Source: Bradyrhizobium sp. sGM-13
GTDB lineage: Bacteria; Pseudomonadota; Alphaproteobacteria; Rhizobiales; Xanthobacteraceae
Assembly (NCBI RefSeq): GCF_018398875.1
Contig: NZ_JAGWDK010000002.1
Span: 62,001-126,000, forward strand
Length of the DNA: 64,000 nucleotides
Reading direction: 5' to 3'
In this document: positions 52,091 to 61,903 of the stretch, in pieces
Layout of the letters: each line of letters begins with the position of its first letter
Position numbering within the stretch: the stretch's first letter is position 1
Notes under the pieces: model-generated
Told to the model about the DNA's origin: nothing
Database searches by the model: none
What the model saw: only the letters and a program-made list of their open reading frames with translations
Program-made: the position numbers and the translations under genes

Positions 52091-52531
52091 CTATCGGTAG
52101 CCGGACGAAATCGGACCGGCGTGAACCGCAGCGCTGTCCGGCACCCGGGCCGAGATCGCGGCAGACACCTGCAGCACGACGAACAGGCCATGCAGCGCCG
52201 TGGTGACGTAACCGACCAGCAGCATGTCGGACACAGTGAAGAGCTGCCAGAATATCAGATTGGCGGTCCCCAGCAGAACATGAATGGCTGCAGCCGCGAG
52301 GTGCCAGCCGCGCGCTGGCTGAGCGCGCCACATCAGGATGCCCAGGATAAAGGCCAGGCCGTGCGCCTCGATAAAGCCAAGTCCGGCATGGGGCGCCTCG
52401 GCCACAACACGCGCGACCGGCCCAAGGCCGAAGAAGATTCCGCCCACGTCGCTCGCAAAGCCGCCTGCGGACGCTGCGAGGAGAAACGTTGCATTGGCGC
52501 TCAGGATGATGTGTCGGATGGCGATAGTCAT
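52091..52531 (-). CDS. Hypothetical four-helix membrane protein (146 aa)
   Basis: From ATG 52531, preceded by GGAGG, the product has four hydrophobic segments (HIILSANATFLLAASAGGFA, HGLAFILGILMWR, WHLAAAAIHVLLGTANLIFWQLF and LVGYVTTALHGLFVVLQVSAAI). An upstream in-frame start at 52630 is unlikely. It is coupled to the MAPEG gene, suggesting a common membrane role. I cannot name the family. Confidence 0.7.
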   Translation of the reverse strand: MTIAIRHIILSANATFLLAASAGGFASDVGGIFFGLGPVARVVAEAPHAGLGFIEAHGLAFILGILMWRAQPARGWHLAAAAIHVLLGTANLIFWQLFTVSDMLLVGYVTTALHGLFVVLQVSAAISARVPDSAAVHAGPISSGYR

Positions 52532-52626
52532 TGGAGACCTCCATTGTGACGGCGTGTATGAAGATGAAGACCTGAGGTGAATCGGCAGGGAGGACACCGG
52601 TTTTCTGTCAATCTGCACAGCGCGGG

Positions 52627-53361
52627 TCACAGCAGCACCACGCCTTGAATCAGATAGACGGTGGACACCGCGCCGATCACGTAGCGCGACCAGGTCCGGA
52701 ATCGTGTCTCGCTGATCGCCTCGATCACGAACCGGGAAAGGTATCCTCCGGTGATCGCAAGCGGGATCGCCGCGATGACGGCGATCGGCGACGGGGTCTC
52801 GCCGCCGGCGAGCAGGTGGCCGAAATAGGCGGCCTTCAGGAAGTGCCCGATCACTTGCACGGCGGCCTTGGTGGCGATCAGTTGCCGGCTGTTGAGCTGC
52901 GAGCGCACGAAGAACACGTCGAGGATGGGGCCGCTAACACCGGCCAAGAGCTGCAGCACGGTGCATAGGATGCCGCAGAGATTGCCGTGGCTGGGCTTTC
53001 CAATGTCGGGCGCGAGCCGGCCGGGAAGCAGAAGTCCCAGGAAGGGACTTACGCCAACAATAATTAGGGCTATTGCCTTGCTCACCTCAAGTGCCATGGC
53101 GCTGACCGCGGCTGCTGCGACGATGGCGCCGGCGGCATAATGGGCAACGATCCGCCAATCGATATGCGCGCGCCATTGGCAGGCCCGCCAGCCATTCGAG
53201 GCAACCTGCACCAGGCCGTGCAAAATCATGGCCGGCGCAAGAGGCATGAAAATCAGCAAAATTCCCATCAATATCATACCACCGGCCATCCCGAAGATGC
53301 CGGAGATGAAGGAGGTCGATACGATGGCGGCGGCGAAACCCGCCGCGAGCGGAAGGCTAAG
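52627..53361 (-). CDS. TSUP (TauE/SafE) membrane transporter
   Basis: The protein of about 244 aa from ATG 53361 (256 aa from 53397) is a TauE/SafE-type permease of eight helices. SFISGIFGMAGGMILMGILLIFMP is the family signature repeat, with GNLCGILCTVLQLLAGVSGPILDVFFV as the second half. Substrates in the family are sulfite, sulfoacetate or other organosulfonates. It is divergent from the LysR gene and is the likely regulated target. It lies 95 bases upstream of the small membrane-protein operon. Confidence 0.85.
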   Translation of the reverse strand, partial: LSLPLAAGFAAAIVSTSFISGIFGMAGGMILMGILLIFMPLAPAMILHGLVQVASNGWRACQWRAHIDWRIVAHYAAGAIVAAAAVSAMALEVSKAIALIIVGVSPFLGLLLPGRLAPDIGKPSHGNLCGILCTVLQLLAGVSGPILDVFFVRSQLNSRQLIATKAAVQVIGHFLKAAYFGHLLAGGETPSPIAVIAAIPLAITGGYLSRFVIEAISETRFRTWSRYVIGAVSTVYLIQGVVLL

Positions 53362-53440
53362 CATGGGCGTCGTCCGGTTGGATCCGATGCCGTTCAATGC
53401 GCGTTTGACAGGAGCTTCGCAAACGCGTTTAGTTCAGCCA

Positions 53441-53463
53441 TAGGCTAAGGAAAAGTTAGTCTA
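53441..53463. promoter_or_regulatory. Candidate LysR operator between TSUP and LysR genes
   Basis: TAGGCTAA-N7-TTAGTCTA is an inverted repeat with 7 of 8 pairs, 15 bases before the LysR start at 53478. LysR regulators of the GcvA group bind interrupted palindromes at this position. Confidence 0.5.
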
Positions 53464-53477
53464 AGGATTGGCTCCCC

Positions 53478-54425
53478 ATGCGCCGTCTGCCTTCGCTGAA
53501 TGGTTTGCGTGCCTTCGAGGCCGCGGCGCGCCATGGAAGCTTCGTGGGTGCGAGTCAGGAACTGAATGTCACGCAAGCGGCGGTGAGCCGCATGGTGCGG
53601 TTGCTCGAGGCCCGGCTCGGTCTCGAGCTGTTCGAGCGGCTTCCCAACGGCCTTGCGCTCACCGCGCAAGCAAAGGCGCTGCAGCCGAGCCTCACTGCGG
53701 CGTTCGATTCGATCGCTGCCAGCGTCGAGCAGGTTGCAGCGATGCGGACCACGCCGGTCTTGACGATCGGCGTCGGACCTTCCTTCGCGGTGCGCTGGAT
53801 GATTCCGCGCCTTGCGAGCTTTTACGGCGCGCATCCCGACATCGAGGTGCGGCTCGCGACCGGTGGCGCGATCAATCCCTTCAAGGACGACTGGACCTGC
53901 GGAATCCTGCTTGGCAATGGCGATTGGCCCGGACTAGCGGCCGAGCCGTTGTTTTCGGCTGACCTCTTTCCCGTATGCACCGCCGCGATGGCACGGCGGC
54001 TTGGCAAGCCGTCGGATCTGGCCAACGAGAACTTGCTGCAGGTCGTGCATTCGCCGGAAGACTGGCCGTTATGGCTGGCCGCAGCGGGTGTCAAACTGCG
54101 CCGCAAAGCGCTCGGCCCAAGCTTTGCCAATTACGCAATGGCCTTGCAGGCTGCGCTCGATGGCGTCGGGGTTGCCATCGGCTTGCGACCGTATGTGGAA
54201 GACGACCTCGCGATGAAGCGCCTAGTTGCGCCATTTGCGATTTCTGTTCCCAAGGGACGGGCCTGGTACCTGGTGTATCGTCCGTTCCGCGAAACCGATC
54301 CGGGTCTCATCGCCTTTCGCGACTGGTTGCGAAGAAGCTTCGAGGCGTCGTCTCAACCGGCTGATTTACCTGCGCTATTCCGCCGCATCCATAAGCGGCC
54401 GCATTACAAAAGTTTAATTCCCTAG
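53478..54425 (+). CDS. LysR-family regulator, GcvA type
   Basis: The 315-aa protein has the GcvA-like N-terminus MRRLPSLNGLRAFEAAARHGSFVGASQELNVTQAAVSRMV and an effector domain with PVLTIGVGPSFAVRWMIPRL. It is divergent from the TSUP transporter with an 80-base gap containing an inverted repeat. It probably regulates that transporter. Confidence 0.92.
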   Translation: MRRLPSLNGLRAFEAAARHGSFVGASQELNVTQAAVSRMVRLLEARLGLELFERLPNGLALTAQAKALQPSLTAAFDSIAASVEQVAAMRTTPVLTIGVGPSFAVRWMIPRLASFYGAHPDIEVRLATGGAINPFKDDWTCGILLGNGDWPGLAAEPLFSADLFPVCTAAMARRLGKPSDLANENLLQVVHSPEDWPLWLAAAGVKLRRKALGPSFANYAMALQAALDGVGVAIGLRPYVEDDLAMKRLVAPFAISVPKGRAWYLVYRPFRETDPGLIAFRDWLRRSFEASSQPADLPALFRRIHKRPHYKSLIP

Positions 54426-54527
54426 CCAGCGCGCGGTAAGGCGGCAGGCCCCATCTTCCGATGTGACAGGTGCCAACCCCCGCACCGTAGAAGAATGAAG
54501 AATTCACGCTCTGGAGATTTTACAGAC

Positions 54528-56123
54528 ATGACCGAACGTCCCGTCGATCTTTCCTCGCTACCGTCGTCCGGCGCAGCCCGCCGTTCGCTGTTCTCCGCCC
54601 GCAAATTCGCGCTGATGGCCTCCGTTGTCGCCGGCCTTGGCGCCGCCGTGTATGGCTTCTCGCCGCAACAGGGCCCGGCTGATATCTTTGCCGGCGCGGC
54701 GCACGCGCAGGTCAACACCGAGGTCCGCAAGGTCGAGCGGCCGATCGGTTTCGCCGACATTGTCGAGCGCGTGAAACCGTCGGTGATTTCGGTGAAGATC
54801 AACATCGCCGACAAGAGTTCCAAGGACGACAGCGCCAACAAGGACGATGATTCGCCGTTCCCGCCGGGCTCGCCGATGGAGCGTTTCTTCCGTCGCTTCG
54901 GTGGTCCGGATGGCTTGCCCCCAGGCCTGCGTGGCGGACCGCGTGGCCCCCGTGGCCCGGTAACGGGTCAGGGCTCCGGCTTCTTCATCTCGCCTGACGG
55001 CTATGCCGTGACAAACAACCACGTGGTTGACGGCGCCGACAAGGTCGAAATCACGATGGAAGACGGCAAGACCTACACCGCGAAGGTGATCGGCACCGAT
55101 CAGCGCACCGACCTCGCCCTCATCAAGGTCGAGGGCCGCACCGATTTCCCGTTCGCCAAGCTGTCCGATAGCAAGCCGCGGATCGGCGACTGGGTGCTGG
55201 CGGTCGGCAACCCGTTCGGCCTCGGCGGCACTGTGACCGCCGGCATCGTCTCGGCCTCCGGCCGCGATATCGGCAACGGCCCCTATGACGACTTCATCCA
55301 GATCGATGCGCCCGTGAACAAGGGTAACTCCGGCGGTCCGGCGTTCGACACCAATGGCGAGGTGATGGGCGTCAACACCGCGATCTATTCGCCGTCCGGC
55401 GGCAGCGTCGGTATCGCGTTCTCGATCCCTGCCTCGACGGTGAAGTCCGTAGTCGCCCAGCTCAAGGACAAGGGCACCGTGAGCCGCGGATGGATCGGCG
55501 TCCAGATCCAGCCGGTGACCTCCGACATCGCCGACAGTCTCGGCATGAAGAAGGCCGAAGGCGCGCTGGTGGCGGAACCGCAGGCCAACAGTCCCGCGTC
55601 CAAGGCCGGCATCCAGTCCGGTGACGTCATCACCGCCGTCAATGGCGAGCCGGTCAAGGATGCGAGGGAACTCGCCCGCACCATCGGCGGTCTCGCACCC
55701 GGCACCGCGGTCAAGCTCAACGTGCTGCAAAAGGGCCAGGAAAAGGTTGTCAACCTCACGCTCGGCCAGTTGCCGAACACGGTCGAGGCCAAGGCCAATA
55801 CCGATCGTGAAGACAAGGGCAGCGGGACTAAGGGAACCGACGTGCCGAAGCTCGGCCTGACGGTGGCCCCCGCCAACAGCGTGGCCGGCGCCGGCCGGGA
55901 AGGCGTCGTCGTCACCGAGGTGGACCCGAAGAGCGCGGCGGCCGAACGCGGCTTCAAGGAAGGCGACGTCATTCTTGAGGTCGCCGGCAAGACCGTCGGC
56001 AGCCCGAGCGAAGTCCGTGAGGCAATCGACGCTGCGCGGACCGAGAACAAGAACAGCGTTCTCATGCGCGTGAAGAGCGGCGGTTCGTCGCGCTTCGTCG
56101 CGGTGCCGCTGGCGAAGGGCTAA
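54528..56123 (+). CDS. degP: DegP/HtrA-family periplasmic serine protease
   Basis: The protein of about 531 aa has a signal-anchor/Tat-like N-terminus (RKFALMASVVAGLGAAVYGF), then the trypsin-like domain with catalytic triad H in TNNHVVDG (near 163), D in TDLALI (near 193) and S in GNSGGPAF (near 266). A Gly/Arg-rich insertion (LRGGPRGPRGP) precedes the protease core. Two PDZ domains follow (about 305-395 and 430-525). It degrades misfolded periplasmic proteins. An in-frame ATG at 54495 is a less likely start. Confidence 0.93.
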   Translation: MTERPVDLSSLPSSGAARRSLFSARKFALMASVVAGLGAAVYGFSPQQGPADIFAGAAHAQVNTEVRKVERPIGFADIVERVKPSVISVKINIADKSSKDDSANKDDDSPFPPGSPMERFFRRFGGPDGLPPGLRGGPRGPRGPVTGQGSGFFISPDGYAVTNNHVVDGADKVEITMEDGKTYTAKVIGTDQRTDLALIKVEGRTDFPFAKLSDSKPRIGDWVLAVGNPFGLGGTVTAGIVSASGRDIGNGPYDDFIQIDAPVNKGNSGGPAFDTNGEVMGVNTAIYSPSGGSVGIAFSIPASTVKSVVAQLKDKGTVSRGWIGVQIQPVTSDIADSLGMKKAEGALVAEPQANSPASKAGIQSGDVITAVNGEPVKDARELARTIGGLAPGTAVKLNVLQKGQEKVVNLTLGQLPNTVEAKANTDREDKGSGTKGTDVPKLGLTVAPANSVAGAGREGVVVTEVDPKSAAAERGFKEGDVILEVAGKTVGSPSEVREAIDAARTENKNSVLMRVKSGGSSRFVAVPLAKG

Positions 56124-56414
56124 ACGAGGACTAGATACCAGATGGAGGGTTACGCCGGCATTCGTCGCCCCCGCCGACGTCTCCTTCCGGGGAGCGGGTC
56201 CAAAACTCGCTCCCTCTGGCAACCTTCCTTCGGAATACGCCCCCCTCCGTCGGAAGGGCCTAAGGGCGGTGAGGTCCCCCAGCCTCATCGCCCGCTCTTT
56301 TCACTTGATCGCGATACTGCGCCGTCGCCTTGCATGTGCAGGGCGGCCGCGCCATGGTGAGAGGAACCAAATCCTGTGAGCGCCCCCGCAGCAATCCCTA
56401 CGCCCGTCACCCAG

Positions 56415-57095
56415 ATGCGCCTGTTGATCATCGAAGACGACCGCGAGTCCGCCGACTATCTGGTCAAGGCGTTCCGTGAAGTCGGCTATGTCGCCGATCT
56501 CGCGAGCGATGGCGAGGAGGGGCTATCGATGGCCGAGAGTGGCGACTACGACGTGCTGGTGGTCGACCGCATGCTGCCCAAGCGTGACGGCCTGTCCGTG
56601 ATCGGGAGCTTGCGCGAGAAGGGCATTCGCACGCCGGTTCTGATCCTCTCCGCGCTCGGCCAGGTCGACGACCGCATCAAGGGCCTGCGCGCCGGCGGCG
56701 ACGACTATCTGCCAAAACCTTATTCATTCGCCGAATTGCAGGCGCGCGTCGAAGTGCTGTCGCGCCGCAATGTCGGCCCGGCCGAGGAGACCACCTACCG
56801 CGTCGGCGATCTCGAGCTCGACCGTCTTTCTCATCGTGTCGTCCGCGGCAAGGATGAACTGACGCTGCAGCCGCGCGAGTTTCGCCTGCTCGAATATCTG
56901 ATGAAGCATGCCGGCCAGGTGGTGACCCGCACCATGCTTCTGGAAAACGTCTGGGATTATCATTTCGATCCGCAGACCAATGTGATCGACGTGCATATTT
57001 CGCGGCTGCGCTCCAAGATTGACAAGGGCTTTGATCGGCCCTTGCTGCACACGATCCGCGGCGCCGGATACATGATCCGTGACGGCCTTCGGTAA
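56415..57095 (+). CDS. OmpR-family response regulator, system 2
   Basis: The 226-aa protein from ATG 56415 has a receiver domain (IIEDDRE, phosphoacceptor Asp in VVDRMLPKRDG near residue 50, KP in YLPKPYSF) and a winged-helix output (LTLQPREFRLLEYLMKHAGQVVTRTMLLENVWDYHFD). An in-frame GTG at 56376 would add 13 residues. It overlaps the kinase gene by 17 bases and lies downstream of degP, suggesting an envelope-stress pair. Confidence 0.88.
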   Translation: MRLLIIEDDRESADYLVKAFREVGYVADLASDGEEGLSMAESGDYDVLVVDRMLPKRDGLSVIGSLREKGIRTPVLILSALGQVDDRIKGLRAGGDDYLPKPYSFAELQARVEVLSRRNVGPAEETTYRVGDLELDRLSHRVVRGKDELTLQPREFRLLEYLMKHAGQVVTRTMLLENVWDYHFDPQTNVIDVHISRLRSKIDKGFDRPLLHTIRGAGYMIRDGLR

Positions 57096-58545
57096 ACTGG
57101 TCCGCACGACGGCGTTTCGGCTGACGCTGGTCTATCTGTTTTTGTTCGCGCTGTTTGCGGCGTCGCTGCTCGGCTATTTCGCCTGGAATACGCGACGGCT
57201 GATCAACGAGCAGATCACCGCCACGGTGAACGCCGAAACCGCGGAGATTACTGACATCTACACGCGTCGCGGCTTGCGCCTACTCGTCTACACGATCGAG
57301 AACCGGGCGCTGCGGCCAGGCGCCAACCTCTATCTCGTCACCACGCCTGAGGGGAAGGCGATCGGCGGCAATGTCGGCGCGCTGGCGCCGGGTGTGATGG
57401 CTTCAACCGGCTGGTCGGAGACCGGCTATCGCCGGCTCGACGAGCAGGACACCGCGGATCACCGCGCGCTGGTGCGCGTCACCGAACTCACCAACGGTTT
57501 TCGTCTCTTGGTCGGCCGCGATCTGGAGGAGCGCCGCCGGCTGTTCGGCATCGTTGCCAACGCCGCGCAATGGTCGCTGCTGGTGGTCATCGTGCTCGGC
57601 ATCGGCGGTGGCATCTTCGTGGCGCGGCGGGTGCTGCAACGTATCGATGCCATGACCGGCACCACAAGGCGCATCATGGCGGGCGACCTCTCGGGGCGGC
57701 TGCCAGTCGGCCGCTCCGGCGACGAGCTCGACCGTCTCGCGGAAAACCTCAACGCCATGCTGGAGCGCATCGAGACCCTGATGATGGGGCTGAAGGAAGT
57801 CTCCGACAACATCGCCCATGACCTCAAGACGCCGTTAACGCGCTTGCGCAATCGCGCCGAGGAGGCGCTGGCGAGTTCGGGCAGCGAGGCCGAATACCGC
57901 GCTGCGCTGGAGCGGACCATCGAGGAATCCGACGGGCTGATCCGCACGTTCAACGCGCTGTTGATGATCGCGCGCGCCGAGTCCGGGCAGGCGCGCGGCA
58001 ACATGGATGATTTCGACGCGGCCGACGTCGCCAGGGGCATCCACGAATTGTATGAGCCACTGGCCGAAGACGATGGCATGACGCTCCGCGTCAAAACCGC
58101 GACCGCGCGGCTGCATGGCAACCGCGAACTGATCAGCCAGGCACTTGCCAATCTGGTCGAGAATGCCATCAAGTACGGCAAGCCCTCGCCGGTGGTTAAG
58201 CCGCTGGACCCTGCCGCCGCGGCGCGCACCCGGGAGATCCTGATCGAGGCGCGGCGCGAAGGCGACCACGTGCTGCTCAGCGTCACCGATCATGGACCCG
58301 GCATTCCCGAGGGCGATCGCAAGCACGCGGTCGAGCGATTCGTGCGGCTTGAGGCGAGCCGCACGCTGCCGGGTTCCGGCCTCGGGCTCAGCCTGGCGTC
58401 CGCGGTGGCGACCTTGCATGGCGGCGAACTCAGGCTCGGCGATTCCAGTCCCGGCCTGACCGCGACGCTGGTCGTCCCGGCGCTATCTGCCGCGGGCAAC
58501 AGGCTTGCGGCTCAAACGCAGGATATGCCACAGAAGGTGGCATGA
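57079..58545 (+). CDS. Sensor histidine kinase, system 2
   Basis: The 488-aa protein has two membrane helices (LTLVYLFLFALFAASLLGYF and AAQWSLLVVIVLGIGGGIFVA) around a periplasmic sensor, a HAMP domain, and an H-box IAHDLKTPLTRLRNRAE near residue 245. The ATPase domain has NLVENAIKYGKPSP, DHGPGI and GSGLGLSLASAVA. The start is GTG 57079 within the regulator gene. Its stop overlaps glnE by 4 bases. Confidence 0.88.
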   Translation: MTAFGKLVRTTAFRLTLVYLFLFALFAASLLGYFAWNTRRLINEQITATVNAETAEITDIYTRRGLRLLVYTIENRALRPGANLYLVTTPEGKAIGGNVGALAPGVMASTGWSETGYRRLDEQDTADHRALVRVTELTNGFRLLVGRDLEERRRLFGIVANAAQWSLLVVIVLGIGGGIFVARRVLQRIDAMTGTTRRIMAGDLSGRLPVGRSGDELDRLAENLNAMLERIETLMMGLKEVSDNIAHDLKTPLTRLRNRAEEALASSGSEAEYRAALERTIEESDGLIRTFNALLMIARAESGQARGNMDDFDAADVARGIHELYEPLAEDDGMTLRVKTATARLHGNRELISQALANLVENAIKYGKPSPVVKPLDPAAAARTREILIEARREGDHVLLSVTDHGPGIPEGDRKHAVERFVRLEASRTLPGSGLGLSLASAVATLHGGELRLGDSSPGLTATLVVPALSAAGNRLAAQTQDMPQKVA

Positions 58546-61478
58546 ATTCCTCCGCCTTGGCCGCACGGTTTGTCAGCGGGCCGCATATCGCAGCTAGCAG
58601 TAACGCCGAACGACGACTGGAAGACTGGCTCGCCGAGCTGGAGCCGGAGCAATCGGCTGAGATCATGGCGTGGCTGGATCGCCCGCTCGCCAGGACCATC
58701 CTGCTTGGCATCGTCGAGTTCTCGCCATACCTGTTCGACCTGATCCGGGCTGACGCCGCCCGGCTGCTGCGCTTGCTGGCATGCGACCCCGAACCACATC
58801 TTACCTCGCTGATCGAGAAAGGCACGCGCGACGTACTTGCTGCCGCGGGCGAGGCCGACGTGATGCATCTGCTTCGCCGCATGAAGTCGGAGGCCGCGTT
58901 GTTGATCGCGCTGTGCGATATCGGCGGGGTCTGGCCGGTGATGCGGGTGACGGCGGCGCTGACCGACCTTGCAACCGTGTCCGTGCAGACGGCGCTGCGC
59001 TTCCTGCTACGTCAGGAGGTCGCGCGCGGCCGCATGACGGCGCTCAATCATGACCGGCCGGAGGAGGACAGCGGATTGATCGTGCTCGCGATGGGCAAGA
59101 TGGGCGCGGGCGAATTGAACTACTCCAGCGACATCGACCTGATCGTGTTTTTCGATCCCACCCGCACCTCGCTGGTAGCGGACATCGAGCCGGCGCCGTT
59201 CTTCGTGCGGGTGACGCAGGCGCTCGCCCGCCTGCTGCAGCAACGCTCCGGCGAGGGTTACGTGTTCCGCGTCGATCTGCGCCTGCGCCCCGATCCGGCC
59301 TCGACGCAGGTGGCGATTTCGACCGAGGCGGCGCTTCACTATTACGAGCGGGAAGGGCGGACCTGGGAACGCGCCGCGATGATCAAGGCGCGCGTTTGCG
59401 CCGGCGACGCCAAAGCGGGCGAGGCGCTGATCGCGGAACTGTCGCCGTTCGTCTGGCGCAAGCATCTGGATTTTGCCGCGCTCGCCGACGTCCACGACAT
59501 GAAGCGGCAGATGCAGACCTATCGCGGCCAGAGCGAGATCGCGGTCGAAGGTCATAACGTCAAGGTCGGCCGCGGCGGCATCCGCGAGATCGAGTTCTTC
59601 GCGCAGACGCAACAGCTCATTGCCGGCGGCCGCCATTCGGAACTACGGGTGCGCCCCACGCTCCATGCATTGCAGGTGCTGGCGACCAGCAACTGGATCA
59701 GCTTTCAGGCCCACGACGAGTTGACCGCGGCCTATGAGTTCCTGCGCCGCGTCGAGCACCGACTGCAGATGATCGCGGACGAGCAGACCCACGCACTGCC
59801 CGAAGATGCCGAGGCCGTGGAGCGTTTTGCGAACTTCTTCGGTTATGAGAGCCGGGCGGCCTTTGCGAAGGACCTGCTCGGCCATCTCAACGTCGTGCAG
59901 GGACATTACGGCAAGCTGTTCGAGGGCGATCCGACCGGCACGGTGAAGCTGCCGCAGCTCAATTATGCCGGCGGGCCTGAGGATGCGCGTCTGCTCGATC
60001 ACCTGACGATGCTCGGTTTCAAGAAGCCGGTCGCGGTCGCTGGCACGCTGCAGCACTGGATGCAGGGCAACTATCGCGCGCTCCGCAACGAGGCGACCAA
60101 GGCTGCCTTCATCGAATTCGTGCCCGGTCTGATCCACGGTCTCGCGCATGCCGAAGACCCCGACGACGCCGTGATCACGTTCGATCGCTTTCTCGGCGCC
60201 TTGCAGCGCGGCGGCCGGCTGATCTCACTGTTGAGCCAGAACCGCGATCTGGTCGCGCTGGTAGCCTTAATCCTCGGCGCCGCGCCACGGCTCGGCGATA
60301 TGCTGGCGCGCCAGCCGCAGATCATGGACGGCTTGATCGATCCCCGTTTCTTCGGCGCGATGCCGGACCGGAAGGAATTGTCGGCGCGGCTGGCGGCGAC
60401 GCTGAAGGACGCGGACTCTTACGAAGATTTCCTCGATCGCCTGCGGCTGTTCGGGCAGGAGAGCCTGTTTTTGATCGGCACGCGGATCCTGTCCGGCACG
60501 GTTTCCGCCCAGCACGCCGGCGTCGCCTTTGCCGACGTCGCCGAGGGCATTGTGCATACCGTGCATGGCCTGGTGAGAGACCAGTTCGCGACCCAGTACG
60601 GTCGCATCAAGGGACAGGAGACCGCGATCCTCGCGATGGGCCGGCTCGGCAGCCGCGAGATGACGGCTTCTTCCGATCTCGACCTGATCCTGTTGTATGA
60701 TTTCGACGCGGACAACCCCGATTCCGACGGCGAACGATCGCTGCACGGTGCGCAATACTTTACGCGGCTGACCCAGCGGCTGATCTCGGCGTTCACGACG
60801 CGGACCAACTACGGCGTACTCTATGAAGTCGATATGCGGCTGCGGCCGTCGGGCCGCGCCGGGCCGCTGGCGTCGCGGATCGATTCCTTTTCCGATTATC
60901 AGGAACGCGAAGCCTGGACCTGGGAGCACATGGCGCTGACGCGGGCGCGAGTGATCTCTGCTTCACCGGCGTTTCGGAAGGAGATCGAGGACGCGATCCG
61001 CAGCGTGCTGATGCGGCCGCGCGATGCGGCCTCTACCGCCGGCGACGTCGCGGACATGCGCCGGGCGATTGCGCTGGAGAAGGGCGAGGACGATACCTGG
61101 AACCTCAAGCAGGCTGCCGGTGGCCTGGTCGACATCGATTTCATCGCGCAGTATTTGCAACTCGTTCACGCCTCGCAAAAGCCCGAGATCCTCAGCGTCT
61201 CCACGCTGCAGGTGCTCGACAACGCCGCGCGCCTCGGCGTGCTGCCGCCATCGGACGCGGAGATTTTGCGTTCGGCGGCGCGGCTCTATCACGACCTGAC
61301 GCAGATCCTGAGGCTTTGCGTTACCGGCAAATTCAAGCCGGAGACGTCGGGAGAGAACCTCTTGCGCGTGATGGCGCGCGCCGGCGACACGCCTGACTTC
61401 TCCACGCTTGAAGCGCGGGTACGTGAAACCCAGGCCGAGGTGAGGCGGGTTTTTCGGGCCATGGTGGGCGGCGACTAG
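58542..61478 (+). CDS. glnE: Glutamine synthetase adenylyltransferase/deadenylylase GlnE
   Basis: The 978-aa bifunctional enzyme covalently controls glutamine synthetase in nitrogen regulation. Both nucleotidyltransferase domains are intact: GAGELNYSSDIDLIVFFD near 190-207 (removase half) and GSREMTASSDLDLILLYDFD near 700-720 (adenylyl half). The regulatory linker contains VEGHNVKVGRGGIREIEFF. Its start overlaps the kinase stop in an ATGA, which couples it to system 2 translation. Confidence 0.95.
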   Translation: MNSSALAARFVSGPHIAASSNAERRLEDWLAELEPEQSAEIMAWLDRPLARTILLGIVEFSPYLFDLIRADAARLLRLLACDPEPHLTSLIEKGTRDVLAAAGEADVMHLLRRMKSEAALLIALCDIGGVWPVMRVTAALTDLATVSVQTALRFLLRQEVARGRMTALNHDRPEEDSGLIVLAMGKMGAGELNYSSDIDLIVFFDPTRTSLVADIEPAPFFVRVTQALARLLQQRSGEGYVFRVDLRLRPDPASTQVAISTEAALHYYEREGRTWERAAMIKARVCAGDAKAGEALIAELSPFVWRKHLDFAALADVHDMKRQMQTYRGQSEIAVEGHNVKVGRGGIREIEFFAQTQQLIAGGRHSELRVRPTLHALQVLATSNWISFQAHDELTAAYEFLRRVEHRLQMIADEQTHALPEDAEAVERFANFFGYESRAAFAKDLLGHLNVVQGHYGKLFEGDPTGTVKLPQLNYAGGPEDARLLDHLTMLGFKKPVAVAGTLQHWMQGNYRALRNEATKAAFIEFVPGLIHGLAHAEDPDDAVITFDRFLGALQRGGRLISLLSQNRDLVALVALILGAAPRLGDMLARQPQIMDGLIDPRFFGAMPDRKELSARLAATLKDADSYEDFLDRLRLFGQESLFLIGTRILSGTVSAQHAGVAFADVAEGIVHTVHGLVRDQFATQYGRIKGQETAILAMGRLGSREMTASSDLDLILLYDFDADNPDSDGERSLHGAQYFTRLTQRLISAFTTRTNYGVLYEVDMRLRPSGRAGPLASRIDSFSDYQEREAWTWEHMALTRARVISASPAFRKEIEDAIRSVLMRPRDAASTAGDVADMRRAIALEKGEDDTWNLKQAAGGLVDIDFIAQYLQLVHASQKPEILSVSTLQVLDNAARLGVLPPSDAEILRSAARLYHDLTQILRLCVTGKFKPETSGENLLRVMARAGDTPDFSTLEARVRETQAEVRRVFRAMVGGD

Positions 61479-61509
61479 GCATTGGCCCGCCGATGGCGCG
61501 AAGGGCGCG

Positions 61510-61875
61510 TCAATCAAACCGCGCGGTTGCGGTGTTGCCGTCGGGCGCCGTGAACTGAACCGCTCCCTTGAGATGGGCCGGCAGGGCCGTAGCCGACGTT
61601 CCGCTTAGCACGTTTTTCTCCGAAGGAGCGAGCGTTATGCGCTCTGCCTTTCCTCCCAAATTGAAGATGGCGACGCCCTTGAAGCCTTTCGGGTCAATTG
61701 GTTTGTCATCTTCACCTGTCAGGAAGATCTCAATCGTCTTATCCTTCACGACGAGTTCCGCATGGTAAGCGCCGGCATCGCCAACACGTCCTCCATGTGA
61801 ACCTTTCGGCTCGTGTGCGTACGCCGGTATTCCGGCCAGCAGGATTGCGCTAAGCGTGAGATGTCTGAATTTCAT
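61510..61875 (-). CDS. Small periplasmic protein linked to the metal efflux pump
   Basis: The 121-aa protein has a signal peptide (LTLSAILLAGIPAYA) and a mature His/Gly-rich start HEPKGSHGG, a plausible metal-binding site. Beta strands follow (HAELVVKDKTIEIFLTGED, FKGVAIFNLGG, GAVQFTAPDGNTATARFD). It lies 28 bases after the RND pump gene on the same strand, so it probably is an accessory metal-binding protein of that operon. The family name is not recognised. Confidence 0.7.
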   Translation of the reverse strand: MKFRHLTLSAILLAGIPAYAHEPKGSHGGRVGDAGAYHAELVVKDKTIEIFLTGEDDKPIDPKGFKGVAIFNLGGKAERITLAPSEKNVLSGTSATALPAHLKGAVQFTAPDGNTATARFD

Positions 61876-61903
61876 AGGCGGTTTCCTTTCAAGACGTGGG
61901 CGA

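Noticed and set aside
54558..56288. A 576-codon minus-strand open frame
   Set aside because: It is antisense to DegP, has no recognisable domain and is Arg/Asp/His-rich, typical of shadows here.
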